Shown one piece after another: positions 51,223 through 61,734 of a DNA stretch of 64,000 bases. The position numbers were made by a program, and so were the translations under genes. Origin of the DNA: Spirochaetaceae bacterium. GTDB lineage: Bacteria; Spirochaetota; Spirochaetia; SZUA-6; Bin103. The first letter of the stretch is position 1. The number at the start of each line of letters is the position of its first letter. The notes beneath the pieces are model-generated. The model saw only the letters and a program-made list of their open reading frames with translations. It was not told where the DNA came from and ran no database searches. The stretch covers positions 23,374 to 87,373 of the forward strand of contig JAPOQV010000496.1 in the NCBI GenBank assembly GCA_026710565.1, written 5' to 3'.

Positions 51223-51290
51223 GCCCGAAGCTATCACGCCCGGGGCTCCGGCACAACCGCCGCGACAACCCGCCCATCCCGGATCCGCAT

Positions 51291-51310
51291 GGTCATATGC
51301 GGTCATATGC
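51291..51310. repeat. 10-bp perfect tandem duplication spanning a stop codon
   Basis: ggtcatatgc at 51291-51300 and 51301-51310. On the minus strand each has TGA; that at 51303-51305 is the stop of the small unknown gene. Confidence 0.9.
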
Positions 51311-51632
51311 GCTCGACGCCCGTCACGGAGGCGGGCACGCCGAACACGCCGAACCGGGCCCGGAGCTGGTCCACGTCGGCCACCGGAACGGCCGCCTGCG
51401 CGTTGTAGGAACTCAGCACGGCCTCCTGAGCTGCGGTGTCTCCATCGAACTCCGCAGCACACAGCGCCGCCTTGTACAGCCCGCGTTCGAGCAACCCGTC
51501 GCCGGACAGCCGCGCATGGCGCCGCCGCGCGGCGCGGTCGACGATGGCGACGCTGCCCCGGTAGCCGATGGTGAACATGAAATCCGCCCGCGGGAGCCCG
51601 CGAGGGCGTCGGTTGCGTGTCGGTAGCTTCAT
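51303..51632 (-). CDS. Small protein of unknown function
   Basis: About 109 residues from the ATG at 51632 (an upstream in-frame ATG at 51641 adds three). Basic N-terminus (KLPTRNRRPRGLPRADF), then FTIGYRGSVAIVDRAARRRH and LSGDGLLERGLYKAALCAAEFDGD, and a C-terminal RFGVFGVPASV. No signal peptide, membrane helix or known motif is visible. It is downstream of groEL on the same strand but separated by a strong hairpin. Coding is supported by codon pattern and the regular stop repeat, not by homology I recognise. Confidence 0.55.
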   Translation of the reverse strand: MKLPTRNRRPRGLPRADFMFTIGYRGSVAIVDRAARRRHARLSGDGLLERGLYKAALCAAEFDGDTAAQEAVLSSYNAQAAVPVADVDQLRARFGVFGVPASVTGVERI

Positions 51633-51646
51633 CGAGCGCATGAGAC

Positions 51647-51681
51647 AGGCCTCACGTCCGCACAGCGCGGACGCGAGGCCT
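51647..51681. terminator. 15-bp hairpin between groEL and the small unknown gene
   Basis: aggcctcacgtccgc, loop acagc, gcggacgcgaggcct, with one A-C mismatch. It lies about 85 bases after the groEL stop. No T run follows. Confidence 0.55.
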
Positions 51682-51714
51682 CGGAAGAACGATCGGCAGC
51701 CCCAGCGTTTTGAC

Positions 51715-53415
<1,701 letters not shown>

Positions 53416-53432
53416 TCACCCTTTTTTGAAGA

Positions 53433-53461
53433 GTTATGTGATTTGGGATAGTTGACGCCAA
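53433..53461 (-). promoter_or_regulatory. Promoter of groEL
   Basis: Minus-strand -35 TTGGCG (53456-53461), 17-base spacer, -10 CATAAC (53433-53438). No CIRCE inverted repeat is present nearby. Confidence 0.5.
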
Positions 53462-53497
53462 GATAACAACTCCGGCCGCCAGCGCCAACATCTGCGG

Positions 53498-54271
53498 TCA
53501 ATTTTCTGCCCCGGGGCCCTCGAGCGCGGCTTCCAACGTGAGACGGCCGCTCAACACCTGCCTGACCGGGCCTGACCCGGCGCCCGTACGCAGCCGTAGC
53601 GCGCCGTTGCGGTCGACGCCGAGCAGCACTCCGGCGATGGCCTCGCCTGCCTGCTCGACCCGTGCGGGACCGCCGACCCCGGCGAGCCGTCCGCGCAGCC
53701 GGTCGAGCCAGTCGTCGGCATCCAGCAGGCGATGCATCGCCGCCAGCACGTCCCGCTCCAGCCGCGCGCGGTCGATGCTGCGGCCCAGGCACAGTGCCAG
53801 CGACGTGGCGTCTCCCGCTTCGGACGGGAACGAGCGCTGGTTGCCGTTCACGCCAACGCCGATCAGCAGCCATCCGCGGGTGGCCGTACACAGAACGCCT
53901 GCCAGCTTGCGCGCGCCGATCAGCAGATCGTTCGGCCACTTGATGGACGGCGACAGGCCCCACGCAGCGGCCACCTCCGCCAGCGCGCATCCCACGCGGA
54001 GCGGGACCGTGGACGGTACCGCCGCCGTCCGGTCCTGACGGAGCATGAGCGTCAACAGAAGATTCGCCCCCGTCTCCGACGACCAGCGGCTCCCCGGATT
54101 GCGTCCGCGCCCGGCGCTCTGGCGCTCGGCGGTGATGGCGGTTCCGTGGGCCGGGGACGCAACGATCAGCCCGGCGGCCTCGTCCATCGTCGACGTGGTG
54201 ACGTGCAGGCGATGTATCGGAGCGCCCCAGGGGCTGGTCGAGCGCGGCTCGCGAGCACATGGGGCGGTCAC
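53498..54271 (-). CDS. birA: Biotin--protein ligase
   Basis: 257 residues. The biotin-binding GRGR (54-57, in SAGRGRNPG), KWPNDL (K111) and the C-terminal cap domain mark a monofunctional ligase that attaches biotin to carboxylase subunits. No N-terminal winged-helix domain is present, so it does not also act as the biotin-operon repressor. GTG start ten bases after the E2 gene stop, so it may be transcribed with the dehydrogenase genes. groEL follows with its own promoter. Confidence 0.9.
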   Translation of the reverse strand: MTAPCAREPRSTSPWGAPIHRLHVTTSTMDEAAGLIVASPAHGTAITAERQSAGRGRNPGSRWSSETGANLLLTLMLRQDRTAAVPSTVPLRVGCALAEVAAAWGLSPSIKWPNDLLIGARKLAGVLCTATRGWLLIGVGVNGNQRSFPSEAGDATSLALCLGRSIDRARLERDVLAAMHRLLDADDWLDRLRGRLAGVGGPARVEQAGEAIAGVLLGVDRNGALRLRTGAGSGPVRQVLSGRLTLEAALEGPGAEN

Positions 54272-54281
54272 CTGGACCGGA

Positions 54282-55661
54282 CTACATCGATACCATCAAC
54301 TCCTGCGGCGAGCACAGGAGCTCCAGGAAGCGGGACACGAAGGTAGCGGCCGGCACGCCGTCAACCACGCGATGGTCGAACGCCAGCGATACCGGCAGGG
54401 CCACGCGAGCCTCGATCGCACCTCCGGCGACCACGTGCGGCGCCTGATGGATCCGCCCGATGCCGAGGATGGCCACCTGCGGCGGGAAGATCATCGGGGC
54501 AGCCCACAAGCCGCCGAACGATCCGAAGTTGGTCAGGGCGAAGGTGCCGCCGCGCAGGTCGTCGGCCGCCAGGGATCGGTTGCGCGCCGCCGCCACGAGC
54601 TGCTTCATCTGCTCGTCGATGGCAAGGATCGTGCTGGAGTCGACGTTGCGGATCACCGGCAGCAGCACGCCGGCCTCCGTGTTGACCGCGAAGCCGATGT
54701 TGACCTCGCGGTACACGGTCACTTCCTGGGAAACCGCGTCGTAGGTTGCGTTCAGAACCGGAACGTCCCGCAGCGCGGTAGCGAGCGCCTTCATGAAGAA
54801 GGGCTGATAGCTGATGTGCGTCGTGCGGTTGCGATTGGCCTTCGCGCGCAGCTCGACCAGCTCGTCCACCTCGCCCAGATCGTGGACGAGCGCCGTGGGG
54901 ATCCTGCGGCTGATCTCCATGTTGCGCGCGATGGTCTTGCGCAGGATGGTCAGCTCCACCCGTTGCCCGGCCGGCAGGTCCACCGGCTTGGTGAGCGGGT
55001 CGTCGGTCAGCGGGAAGCCGAACGCGTCCTTGTCGAGCGCCGGAGGCGCGGCCACCGGCATGGCCGCCCGGTTCTCCGAGGCGCGGTAGATGTCGTCCTT
55101 GCTGATGCGGCCGCCTTCGCCGGTTCCCTTCACGGAGCCGAGATCGACGTTCAGGTCACGCGCAAGACGCCGAGCGGCCGGGGTCGCCAGGGCAGCCCCG
55201 GGCGCGCGGCGGCGCGGGAGCTCCGGCGGACGCTCCACCGAGGGCGGCGGCGCGGCGCCGTCACCCGCGGCGGCCGGCGGCGCCTCGTCGCTCGGGGCGA
55301 GCAGGTCGTCGCCGGCGTCGAGCCGGCCGACGATTGCTGCCCCCTCGGTCGGCCTCACTCCGCCATCGGTGCCCTCGCCGGTCGCAGCCGGCTCGGCGCC
55401 GTTCTCCTCGCCGTCCACCTCCTCGCCGTCCACCTCGATATAGGCGAACGGGTCGCCTACCTTGATGATCTGGCCGGTCGTGGATCCGAAGCGCCGCAGC
55501 ACCCCGGTCTTCGGCGACGGAATCTCCGCCACCACCTTGTCGGTCTCGACGATGGCGAGGATGTCGCCCTCCTCCACCGCATCGCCCGGCTGCAGTTTCA
55601 ACTCCAGGATCTTGCCTTCGTGCAGCCCTTCGCCGATGTCCGGGAACCTGAATTCGTACAT
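54282..55661 (-). CDS. Dihydrolipoamide acyltransferase (E2) of a 2-oxoacid dehydrogenase
   Basis: 459 residues. One lipoyl domain with the target lysine K42 in VETDKVVAEIP, an acidic/Pro-rich linker with a 15-bp repeat, a peripheral-subunit-binding domain (TPAARRLARDLNVDLGSVKGTGEGGRI), and the catalytic domain with His in FDHRVVDG (H430). It passes acyl groups from E1 to CoA. Together with the two E1 genes upstream it forms a pyruvate or branched-chain dehydrogenase; the alpha/beta E1 split fits either. E3 is not in the window. ATG start, 12 bases after E1beta. Confidence 0.93.
   Translation of the reverse strand: MYEFRFPDIGEGLHEGKILELKLQPGDAVEEGDILAIVETDKVVAEIPSPKTGVLRRFGSTTGQIIKVGDPFAYIEVDGEEVDGEENGAEPAATGEGTDGGVRPTEGAAIVGRLDAGDDLLAPSDEAPPAAAGDGAAPPPSVERPPELPRRRAPGAALATPAARRLARDLNVDLGSVKGTGEGGRISKDDIYRASENRAAMPVAAPPALDKDAFGFPLTDDPLTKPVDLPAGQRVELTILRKTIARNMEISRRIPTALVHDLGEVDELVELRAKANRNRTTHISYQPFFMKALATALRDVPVLNATYDAVSQEVTVYREVNIGFAVNTEAGVLLPVIRNVDSSTILAIDEQMKQLVAAARNRSLAADDLRGGTFALTNFGSFGGLWAAPMIFPPQVAILGIGRIHQAPHVVAGGAIEARVALPVSLAFDHRVVDGVPAATFVSRFLELLCSPQELMVSM
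55404..55433. repeat. 15-bp perfect tandem duplication inside the E2 gene
   Basis: ctcctcgccgtccac at 55404-55418 and 55419-55433. In frame; it makes VDGEEVDGEE in the linker after the lipoyl domain. Confidence 0.9.
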
Positions 55662-55673
55662 CGCTCAACCGCC

Positions 55674-56648
55674 TCAATAACTCAGCAGCCGCCGTGCCGC
55701 GCCGACGATGTCGGGGACGCTGATCAGGTAGTGACGCTCGTGGCGGGGCAGCGGCACGACGATGTCGCTGCCGGTCAGCCGGGCCGGCGGCGCCTCGAGG
55801 TGCAGGAACGCCTGCTCGGCGACGGCCGCGATCAACTCCGCGCCGACGCCGTACGATCGCGGGCCCTCGTGCACGACCAGCAACCGGCCTGTCTTTCGCA
55901 CCGACTCCACCACCGTCGCGAGGTCGGGCGGATAGATCGTGCGCAGGTCGATCACCTCCGCCGAAGCCTCGTCGCGGAGTTGCCGCGCCGCGGCGATCGC
56001 CTCCTTCATCTGGGCTCCGTAGGAAACGATGGTCAGGTCGGTGCCGGCTGCCACCACCCGCGCGGTACCCAGCGGGATGACGAAGTCGCCTTCGGGGATC
56101 TCCTGTCTGGGCGCCTGATAGACGCGTTTGGGTTCCATGAAGATCACGGGGTCGGGATCCCGAATCGCGGCGATCAACAGCCCCTTGGCGTCGTGAGGGG
56201 TGGACGGGATCACCACCTTGATGCCCGGAACATGCGCGAGGATGGCCTCCATGCTCTCGCTGTGGTGCTCCAGCGCGCGCACGCCGCCGCCGTACGGCAT
56301 GCGGATCACGATGGGTGCGGTGAAGGCGCCCTGCGTACGGGTCCGTATCCGCGACACGTGGTTGATGATCTGGTTGAACGCCGTCCAGATGAACCCGCTG
56401 AACTGAATCTCCACCACCGGGCGCAGCCCCGCCACCGCCATCCCCATCGCGCTGCCGACGGCAACGCTCTCGGCCAGCGGGGTGTCGAAGCAGCGGGTCG
56501 CACCGAATTCCTCCTGCAGGCCCGTGGTCGCACGAAACACGCCGCCGTTGGCGCCGATGTCCTCTCCGAAGGTGATCACCCGCTCGTCGAGGCGCATTTC
56601 GGTGCGCAGCCCGTCGTTGATCGAAGACACCAGGTTGACCGGTCTCAC
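55674..56648 (-). CDS. 2-oxoacid dehydrogenase E1 component, beta subunit
   Basis: 324 residues from the GTG at 56648 (AGAGGA nine bases upstream, ten bases after the E1alpha stop); a start at 56693 would overlap E1alpha. The transketolase-like fold has FGEDIGANGGVFRAT, VAVGSAMGMAVAGLRPVVEIQF, MPYGGGVRALEHHSESMEAI and the C-terminal EVIDLRTIYP. It forms the thiamine-pyrophosphate active site with the alpha subunit. Pyruvate or branched-chain oxoacid substrate cannot be separated from sequence alone. Confidence 0.93.
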   Translation of the reverse strand: MRPVNLVSSINDGLRTEMRLDERVITFGEDIGANGGVFRATTGLQEEFGATRCFDTPLAESVAVGSAMGMAVAGLRPVVEIQFSGFIWTAFNQIINHVSRIRTRTQGAFTAPIVIRMPYGGGVRALEHHSESMEAILAHVPGIKVVIPSTPHDAKGLLIAAIRDPDPVIFMEPKRVYQAPRQEIPEGDFVIPLGTARVVAAGTDLTIVSYGAQMKEAIAAARQLRDEASAEVIDLRTIYPPDLATVVESVRKTGRLLVVHEGPRSYGVGAELIAAVAEQAFLHLEAPPARLTGSDIVVPLPRHERHYLISVPDIVGAARRLLSY

Positions 56649-56658
56649 CGGCGTCCTC

Positions 56659-57708
56659 TCATCGGTCGCTGCGCAGTTCGCGGAGCCGCGCAAGCTGCTC
56701 CTGCAGTACCGGGGGAGTTTCCGCGAACGTGTGGCGGAAGCCGGCGTCCAGGTCGGGGTCGGGATGCGACTCCACCTCTTCGAAAGCCTGCCGGGCCCTG
56801 GTCCGCGCGTCGGCCACCAGTGCCCGCGTCTCTGATTCCGTCAGCAGTCCCCGTTCCATCAACAGCCGTTGCAGGCGTCTGACGGGATCGTGACGCTCCC
56901 ACGTCCGTTCCTCCTCGCGGGTCCGGTACCGGGTCGGGTCGTCGGTGGTCGTGTGCGCCCCCACCCGGTAGGTGATTCCTTCGATCAGCGTCGGCCCGTC
57001 ACCCGCCCGCGCGCGCTCCACCGCCTCGCGCACCACCTGGTAGACGGCGGTGATGTCGTTGCCGTCCACCTGCACGCCGGCGAAGCCGTAGCCTTCGGCC
57101 TTGGCCGCCAGCGACGGCGACGCGCACTGCATGTCACGCGGGGTCGAGAGCGCGTACTGGTTGTTCTGAACGTAGAATACCGTCGGCGTCTTCCACACCC
57201 CCGCGAAGGTGAGCGTCTCGTGAAAGTCGCCCTGTGACGTGGCGCCGTCGCCGCAGTAGCACAGCACCGCGCGGTCACGTCCCAGGTGTCGCTCGGCAAA
57301 GGCGAGCCCGACCGCGTGCGGGAGCTGCGAGCCGATCGGGATGGCGACCGGCGCCAGGTGGTAGCGATCGATGTCCAGCCGGCTTCCGTCCTCGACCCCG
57401 TACCAGTACTGGAAATGGGTGGTGATCGGCAGGCCGCGCACCAACAGGGCGCCGAGCTCCCGGTAGGCGTGGACGATCCAGTCGTCGTCGCGCAGCGCCA
57501 TGGCTCCGCCGACGCCGTTGGCCTCCTGGCCGACGGCAGGCGGGTAGGGAAGCAGCCTGCCCTGCCGGGTAAGGCTGACCGCCCACTCGTCGATGGCGCG
57601 TGACTGGATCATCACCCGAAACGCGTACAGGAGCTGCTGGTCGGTCATGCCCGGGTCGTCGTGACACTCGGGCGCCAACGCCCCTTCCGGAGTCAGGCGC
57701 TGCACCAT
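56659..57708 (-). CDS. 2-oxoacid dehydrogenase E1 component, alpha subunit
   Basis: 349 residues from the ATG at 57708. The thiamine-pyrophosphate motif is GDGATSQGDFHE...NNQYALS, preceded by the typical RQGRLLPYPPAVGQEANGVG. The loop YRVGAHTTTDDPTRYR carries the conserved His and phosphorylation-loop-like residues of branched-chain type E1alpha proteins. The ATG follows a -10 box by ten bases, so the message is nearly leaderless. First gene of the E1alpha-E1beta-E2-(birA) run; the acyl-CoA synthetase is divergent. Confidence 0.93.
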   Translation of the reverse strand: MVQRLTPEGALAPECHDDPGMTDQQLLYAFRVMIQSRAIDEWAVSLTRQGRLLPYPPAVGQEANGVGGAMALRDDDWIVHAYRELGALLVRGLPITTHFQYWYGVEDGSRLDIDRYHLAPVAIPIGSQLPHAVGLAFAERHLGRDRAVLCYCGDGATSQGDFHETLTFAGVWKTPTVFYVQNNQYALSTPRDMQCASPSLAAKAEGYGFAGVQVDGNDITAVYQVVREAVERARAGDGPTLIEGITYRVGAHTTTDDPTRYRTREEERTWERHDPVRRLQRLLMERGLLTESETRALVADARTRARQAFEEVESHPDPDLDAGFRHTFAETPPVLQEQLARLRELRSDR

Positions 57709-57718
57709 GGCTGCGTAC

Positions 57719-57747
57719 AGAGTACCGCTCCGGGCGGGCACACGCAA
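57719..57747 (-). promoter_or_regulatory. Promoter of the 2-oxoacid dehydrogenase unit
   Basis: Minus-strand -35 TTGCGT (57742-57747), 17-base spacer, -10 TACTCT (57719-57724), ten bases before the ATG of E1alpha. Confidence 0.45.
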
Positions 57748-57832
57748 CCTCCGGCCCCCCCGTGGAGCGAGGGACCAGCACGGGGCCGGGCCCGGGTCGG
57801 GTGCCGCACGCAGTCGAAGGAGCCGGCCGGAC

Positions 57833-57862
57833 TTGCGCCGCGAGCGGCCGGCTCGGCAGACT
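57833..57862 (+). promoter_or_regulatory. Possible promoter of the acyl-CoA synthetase gene
   Basis: -35 TTGCGC (57833-57838), 18-base spacer, -10-like CAGACT (57857-57862). It lies about 14 bases before the ATG. Confidence 0.35.
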
Positions 57863-57876
57863 CGTCATGGTTGCGG

Positions 57877-59940
57877 ATGGAGGGACAGACCACGCCCGCG
57901 CCCGCGGTCCTGCCGGCGTTGACGGCGCTCGGAATCGACGGTGCGGTCGCGCTCGCGGAGCGCATCGAGCGCTGCGCGGACGAGCCGACGGGAGAGTTGC
58001 GCTGGCAACGGATGGTCCGCGAGGTGCTGACCGAGCCGCTGCCGCTCACCGATGTCCCCTTCGCCGTGCACCGGCTGTGCTTCGCGGCCGCGTACTCGGA
58101 CCGCGACCCGGCACTGCCGCCGGCCCCGGCGTGGTTGCCGGAGATGGGGTCCGGCGACACCAACGTACGCAGGCTGGCGCGGCGCGTGGGCGTGGACGAC
58201 GTCGCCGCCCTGCACCGCTGGTCGATCGAGCATCGCACCGAGTTCTGGGGGCTGATGTGTGAGCGACTGCAGATCGGCTTCCACGGCGATCCGGGGCCCG
58301 CCATGCGCGACGGCCGGTGGTTTCCCGACGCGCGGCTGAACATCGCCGAGAACTGCCTCAAGCCGGGATCGGCCGGGGACCGGCTGGCGATCGTCTACCG
58401 CACGAGCGAGGACGGACCGCTGGACGGGATGAGCCGGGCCGATCTGGCGCGGCTGGCGTACGCCGTGGCCGGTCACTGCCGCGAGCGCGGGCTGCGACCG
58501 GGCACCCGTGTGGCGTTCTATCTGCCCATGACAGCGGAGGCGGTCGCCGCCTACCTGGGGGTGATCCTGGCCGGCTGCACGGCGGTTTCGATCGCCGACA
58601 GCTTCGCCGCGCCGCAGGTGGCGGTGCGGCTGCGCATCACCGATGCCTCGCTGGCGGTCGTCGCCACCCGCACCTACGAGCGATTCCTGGACGCTGCTCC
58701 CGACCTGGACGCCATCGTCATCGGCGAGCTCCCGCACGGGCACAGGCCACGCGCGGCGGACACCTCCTGGGATCGGGTTGCGTCCGCCGCCCCGGCCGCC
58801 GCCGTCGCCTGCGCGGCCGGAACCCATACGAACGTCCTGTTCTCCTCAGGCACCACCGGCGAGCCCAAGGCGATCCCGTGGACCCACCTGACCCCGATCA
58901 AGTGCGCGACGGACGCCGTGCTGCTGCATGACGTCCGGACTGACGACGTGCTGGCATGGCCGACCAGCCTGGGGTGGATGATGGGCCCGTGGCTGATCTA
59001 CGCCGCGCTCCTCAACCAGGCGACGATCGCCCTGTACCATCCGGGCCCGAAGGGAGCGGACTTCGGCAGGTTCGTGAGGGACGCGGGCGTCACCATGCTC
59101 GGACTCGTGCCGACGCTGGTGCGCATCTGGCGCCGCTCCGGCTGCATGGAGGGAATCGACTGGAGCCGGATACGCCGCTTCAGTTCCACGGGCGAGTGCT
59201 CGGACCCCGAAGACCAGCTCTACCTGATGGCGCTCGCCGGCTACCGCCCGGTCATCGAGTACTGCGGAGGCACGGAGATCGGCGGCGGGTACGTCTCGGC
59301 GACGATGGATCAGCCGGCGGCGCCGGCGACGTTCACGACTCCGGCGTTCGGGCTGGATCTGGCCATCCGCGACGAGCACGGGCGCCCGGCGACGAACGGC
59401 GAGCTGTTCCTGGTGCCGCCGTCGGTCGGCCTGTCCACCGAGCTCCTCAACGACGATCACCATGACGTATACTTGGCCGGTACGCCGACCGCCGACGGAC
59501 GGCCGCTGCGCCGCCACGGCGATCACATGCAGCGGCTGCCGGGGGGTTACTACCGCGCCCTCGGCCGTGTCGACGACACGATGAACCTGTCGGGGATCAA
59601 GGTGTCCTCCGCGGAGATCGAGCGCGCCCTGTCGGGCGTGGACGGCATCAGCGAGTGCGCGGCCGTCGCGGTTGCGGACCGCCACGGCGGGCCCGATCGC
59701 CTGGTGATCTTCGCGGTAACGTCCCGAGCGCTGACGGACCCGCTCCCGTTCCTGCAGCACGCCCTTGCCGAACGGCTCAATCCCCTGTTCAAGATCTCGG
59801 AGCTCCGCCTGGTCGAAGCGCTTCCCCGGACCGCCTCCAACAAGGTGATGCGGCGGGAGTTGCGCTCGGCCTACGCCGCGGACCACTCCGCGGGTTCCAG
59901 GGCATCGACACGCAGCCGCCCCGTGCGCACTATGATGTAG
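57877..59940 (+). CDS. AMP-forming acyl-CoA synthetase, similar to plant acyl-activating enzymes 17/18
   Basis: 687 residues. Adenylate-forming core: phosphate loop FSSGTTGEPKAIPWTH near residue 322, the aromatic motif region IEYCGGTEIGGGYV, YYRALGRVDDTMNLSGIKVSSAEIER and the C-terminal catalytic K in PRTASNKVMRRE. Several stretches (AWPTSLGWMMGPWLIYAALL, VTMLGLVPTLVRIWRRSGC) match what I recall of plant AAE17/AAE18 more than typical bacterial acetyl-CoA synthetases. An N-terminal acetyl-CoA-synthetase-like segment precedes the core. Divergent to the oxoacid dehydrogenase genes. Substrate is not predictable. Ends ten bases before tRNA-Cys. Confidence 0.85.
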   Translation: MEGQTTPAPAVLPALTALGIDGAVALAERIERCADEPTGELRWQRMVREVLTEPLPLTDVPFAVHRLCFAAAYSDRDPALPPAPAWLPEMGSGDTNVRRLARRVGVDDVAALHRWSIEHRTEFWGLMCERLQIGFHGDPGPAMRDGRWFPDARLNIAENCLKPGSAGDRLAIVYRTSEDGPLDGMSRADLARLAYAVAGHCRERGLRPGTRVAFYLPMTAEAVAAYLGVILAGCTAVSIADSFAAPQVAVRLRITDASLAVVATRTYERFLDAAPDLDAIVIGELPHGHRPRAADTSWDRVASAAPAAAVACAAGTHTNVLFSSGTTGEPKAIPWTHLTPIKCATDAVLLHDVRTDDVLAWPTSLGWMMGPWLIYAALLNQATIALYHPGPKGADFGRFVRDAGVTMLGLVPTLVRIWRRSGCMEGIDWSRIRRFSSTGECSDPEDQLYLMALAGYRPVIEYCGGTEIGGGYVSATMDQPAAPATFTTPAFGLDLAIRDEHGRPATNGELFLVPPSVGLSTELLNDDHHDVYLAGTPTADGRPLRRHGDHMQRLPGGYYRALGRVDDTMNLSGIKVSSAEIERALSGVDGISECAAVAVADRHGGPDRLVIFAVTSRALTDPLPFLQHALAERLNPLFKISELRLVEALPRTASNKVMRRELRSAYAADHSAGSRASTRSRPVRTMM

Positions 59941-59950
59941 CACGCAACCC

Positions 59951-60022
59951 GGCGCCGTACCCAAGTGGTAAGGGAGAGGTCTGCAAAACCTTTATGCACC
60001 GGTTCGATTCCGGTCGGCGCCT
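59951..60022 (+). tRNA. tRNA-Cys (anticodon GCA)
   Basis: Acceptor arms GGCGCCG and CGGCGCC pair perfectly; discriminator is T, the cysteine identity base. Anticodon GCA at 59983-59985 in loop CTGCAAA. T-loop TTCGATT. CCA is not encoded. A -10 TATGAT at 59931-59936 lies in the end of the acyl-CoA synthetase gene. Cysteinyl-tRNA synthetase is encoded 3.6 kb further on. Confidence 0.95.
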
Positions 60023-60032
60023 GATCGGTCGG

Positions 60033-61727
60033 TTACGGGGCCCGGAAGCGCTCCGTGACGGTGAGCCCCTCCCAGTTCGTCCGGAATTCGGCGGACGCAC
60101 CTGCCACGTCGACGTGCGCGGTCTGCAGCCCGGGGACCTCTGGCCGCCGGAGACGCCGCGCACGCGCGATCGGCTGCGGATCGGAGATCCCCTTGGCCAG
60201 CGCGATCCTGCGGCTGTCCAGCCTCCCGAACCACGGGTCGACCGCCGTGTCGTCCCCGGTCCAGGTCAGGAGAGCCGCACCGGCCTCCATCGCCGGGTCC
60301 ACGGGCACCCAGCCGAAGTCCTGCAGGTAGAACTCCGCCCAATAGTGCGGGATCGCCATCGCGTCGGCGTCGATCAGGTATCCCGCGACGGGGCGCGCGG
60401 GGATGCCCGCGGCGCGGGCCACGGCGCTGAACGTGAGCGCGTACTCGTACGGCGCGGCCCGGCGTTCGTCGATCGCCGTGATCACGACCTCCATGGGTGC
60501 CGTGCCGGCGGGCGCGACGCGCGCGCCTGCAGCAGCGGCGGGCTGTAGCCGCGCGACCACGTACTGGAACGTCAGACGGGCCCGCCACAGCGGATTGACG
60601 TAGCCCCGCATGGCTCGCTGGGCGATCGCCGGCAGGCGCCCACCGGAGGGCGCGATCGCGTCCCCGCCGGGGAATCGCCGATGGAACCTGCTGTCGGTGC
60701 GGTACGCGCGCACGGACGACGCATCGATGCTCGTTTCGATGGCGTAGCGGACCACCCGGTAGTCGCTTCGTACTTCGTGCCCGCCGCTGGAGAGCGGACC
60801 CCGGAGCGGGAACAGCCCCACGCCCGCGGAGTCACGACGGATCGGCCGCCTGTTGCCGGCGGGCTCCGCCAAGTGGTGCTGCGCCGGCGTGGCCGGGACC
60901 GCAGGGATCCACAGATAGAGCTCGGCTCCGTCGGCCGCGCCCGCCGCCGCGAAGCTGACGGCGTAGGTCGCCGCGTATCCACGCGGGTCGAGAAAGCGAA
61001 CGGTTCCCACATCGCTGCGGACTTCGAACTCCTGGGCGGCGCTCCGCGCGGTTGCCGTACGGACCGACACCTCCCCCGAGCGCGCGCCCGCCGGCACCCG
61101 CACGACGATCAGGCGATCGCTCCAGCGAACGTGGTCCAGGTCGACCGATGAGCTCTCGACCACCCGGTGCGGCGGCCCCTGCGCGCCGGGGTTCGCCGCG
61201 GCAGCCGCCTCACCGCCGGCCGCCGCCGTGAAGCGCACCGCGCCGGGCGAAGCGCCGAAGCCGGCGCCGCTGATGGTGATCTGCTCGCCGACCGCGCCGA
61301 CGGCCGGGCTCACCGCCGTGACGATCGGCGGGCCCGCGGGCCGCGGGCCGCCGGCAACCGGTCTCGGAAGGTCGTCGCGGTGGGTCAGCAGGATCCCGTC
61401 GCTGGCTCCGGCCGGGGTTACCACGCGCACGAGGCCGCTTGCGAACGAGGGGGGCACGACGACCACGACGCGCTCGTCCGACCAGGACCGGTACGCGCTC
61501 GTGCGCGGCTCTCCGCCGGCGAACGTCACGGCGCTGGTGCCGCGCGTGCGGCCGAAGAAGCGTCCCTGCAGGCTGACGACCCGGCCGGCGGCCGTCACCT
61601 GCGGGGCCAGCGCATGCAGCCGCGGCGACGGCGCCGCCACCCTGGAGAGGGCGAACGATGCCGCCGCCACCAGGACCAGGGCCGCCAGCGCGCGAGCGGC
61701 GCCCGTGCGCATCCGCGTGCGGAGCAC
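60033..61727 (-). CDS. IPT/TIG and transglutaminase-like protein without the catalytic Cys
   Basis: 564 residues. One N-terminal membrane anchor or signal (about 11-30), two IPT/TIG immunoglobulin-like domains (about 38-115 and 135-237), then a transglutaminase-like core. In active members the core reads GxC followed by a helix and RAxGIPAR; here the segment is RRAAPYEYALTFSAVARAAGIPARPVAGY, with Pro/Tyr (426-427) where Cys is expected. The His (H461 in IPHYWAEFYL) and Asp (D477 in VPVDPAM) remain. It is likely an envelope structural or binding protein. It ends the cysS-sigma-anti-sigma unit, suggesting it is a target or partner of that ECF system. Confidence 0.75.
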   Translation of the reverse strand: MLRTRMRTGAARALAALVLVAAASFALSRVAAPSPRLHALAPQVTAAGRVVSLQGRFFGRTRGTSAVTFAGGEPRTSAYRSWSDERVVVVVPPSFASGLVRVVTPAGASDGILLTHRDDLPRPVAGGPRPAGPPIVTAVSPAVGAVGEQITISGAGFGASPGAVRFTAAAGGEAAAAANPGAQGPPHRVVESSSVDLDHVRWSDRLIVVRVPAGARSGEVSVRTATARSAAQEFEVRSDVGTVRFLDPRGYAATYAVSFAAAGAADGAELYLWIPAVPATPAQHHLAEPAGNRRPIRRDSAGVGLFPLRGPLSSGGHEVRSDYRVVRYAIETSIDASSVRAYRTDSRFHRRFPGGDAIAPSGGRLPAIAQRAMRGYVNPLWRARLTFQYVVARLQPAAAAGARVAPAGTAPMEVVITAIDERRAAPYEYALTFSAVARAAGIPARPVAGYLIDADAMAIPHYWAEFYLQDFGWVPVDPAMEAGAALLTWTGDDTAVDPWFGRLDSRRIALAKGISDPQPIARARRLRRPEVPGLQTAHVDVAGASAEFRTNWEGLTVTERFRAP

Positions 61728-61734
61728 CCGATGC

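Noticed and set aside
51647..51681. Intrinsic terminator with certainty after groEL
   Set aside because: The hairpin is strong but lacks a T run on the transcribed side, so it is kept only as a probable terminator.
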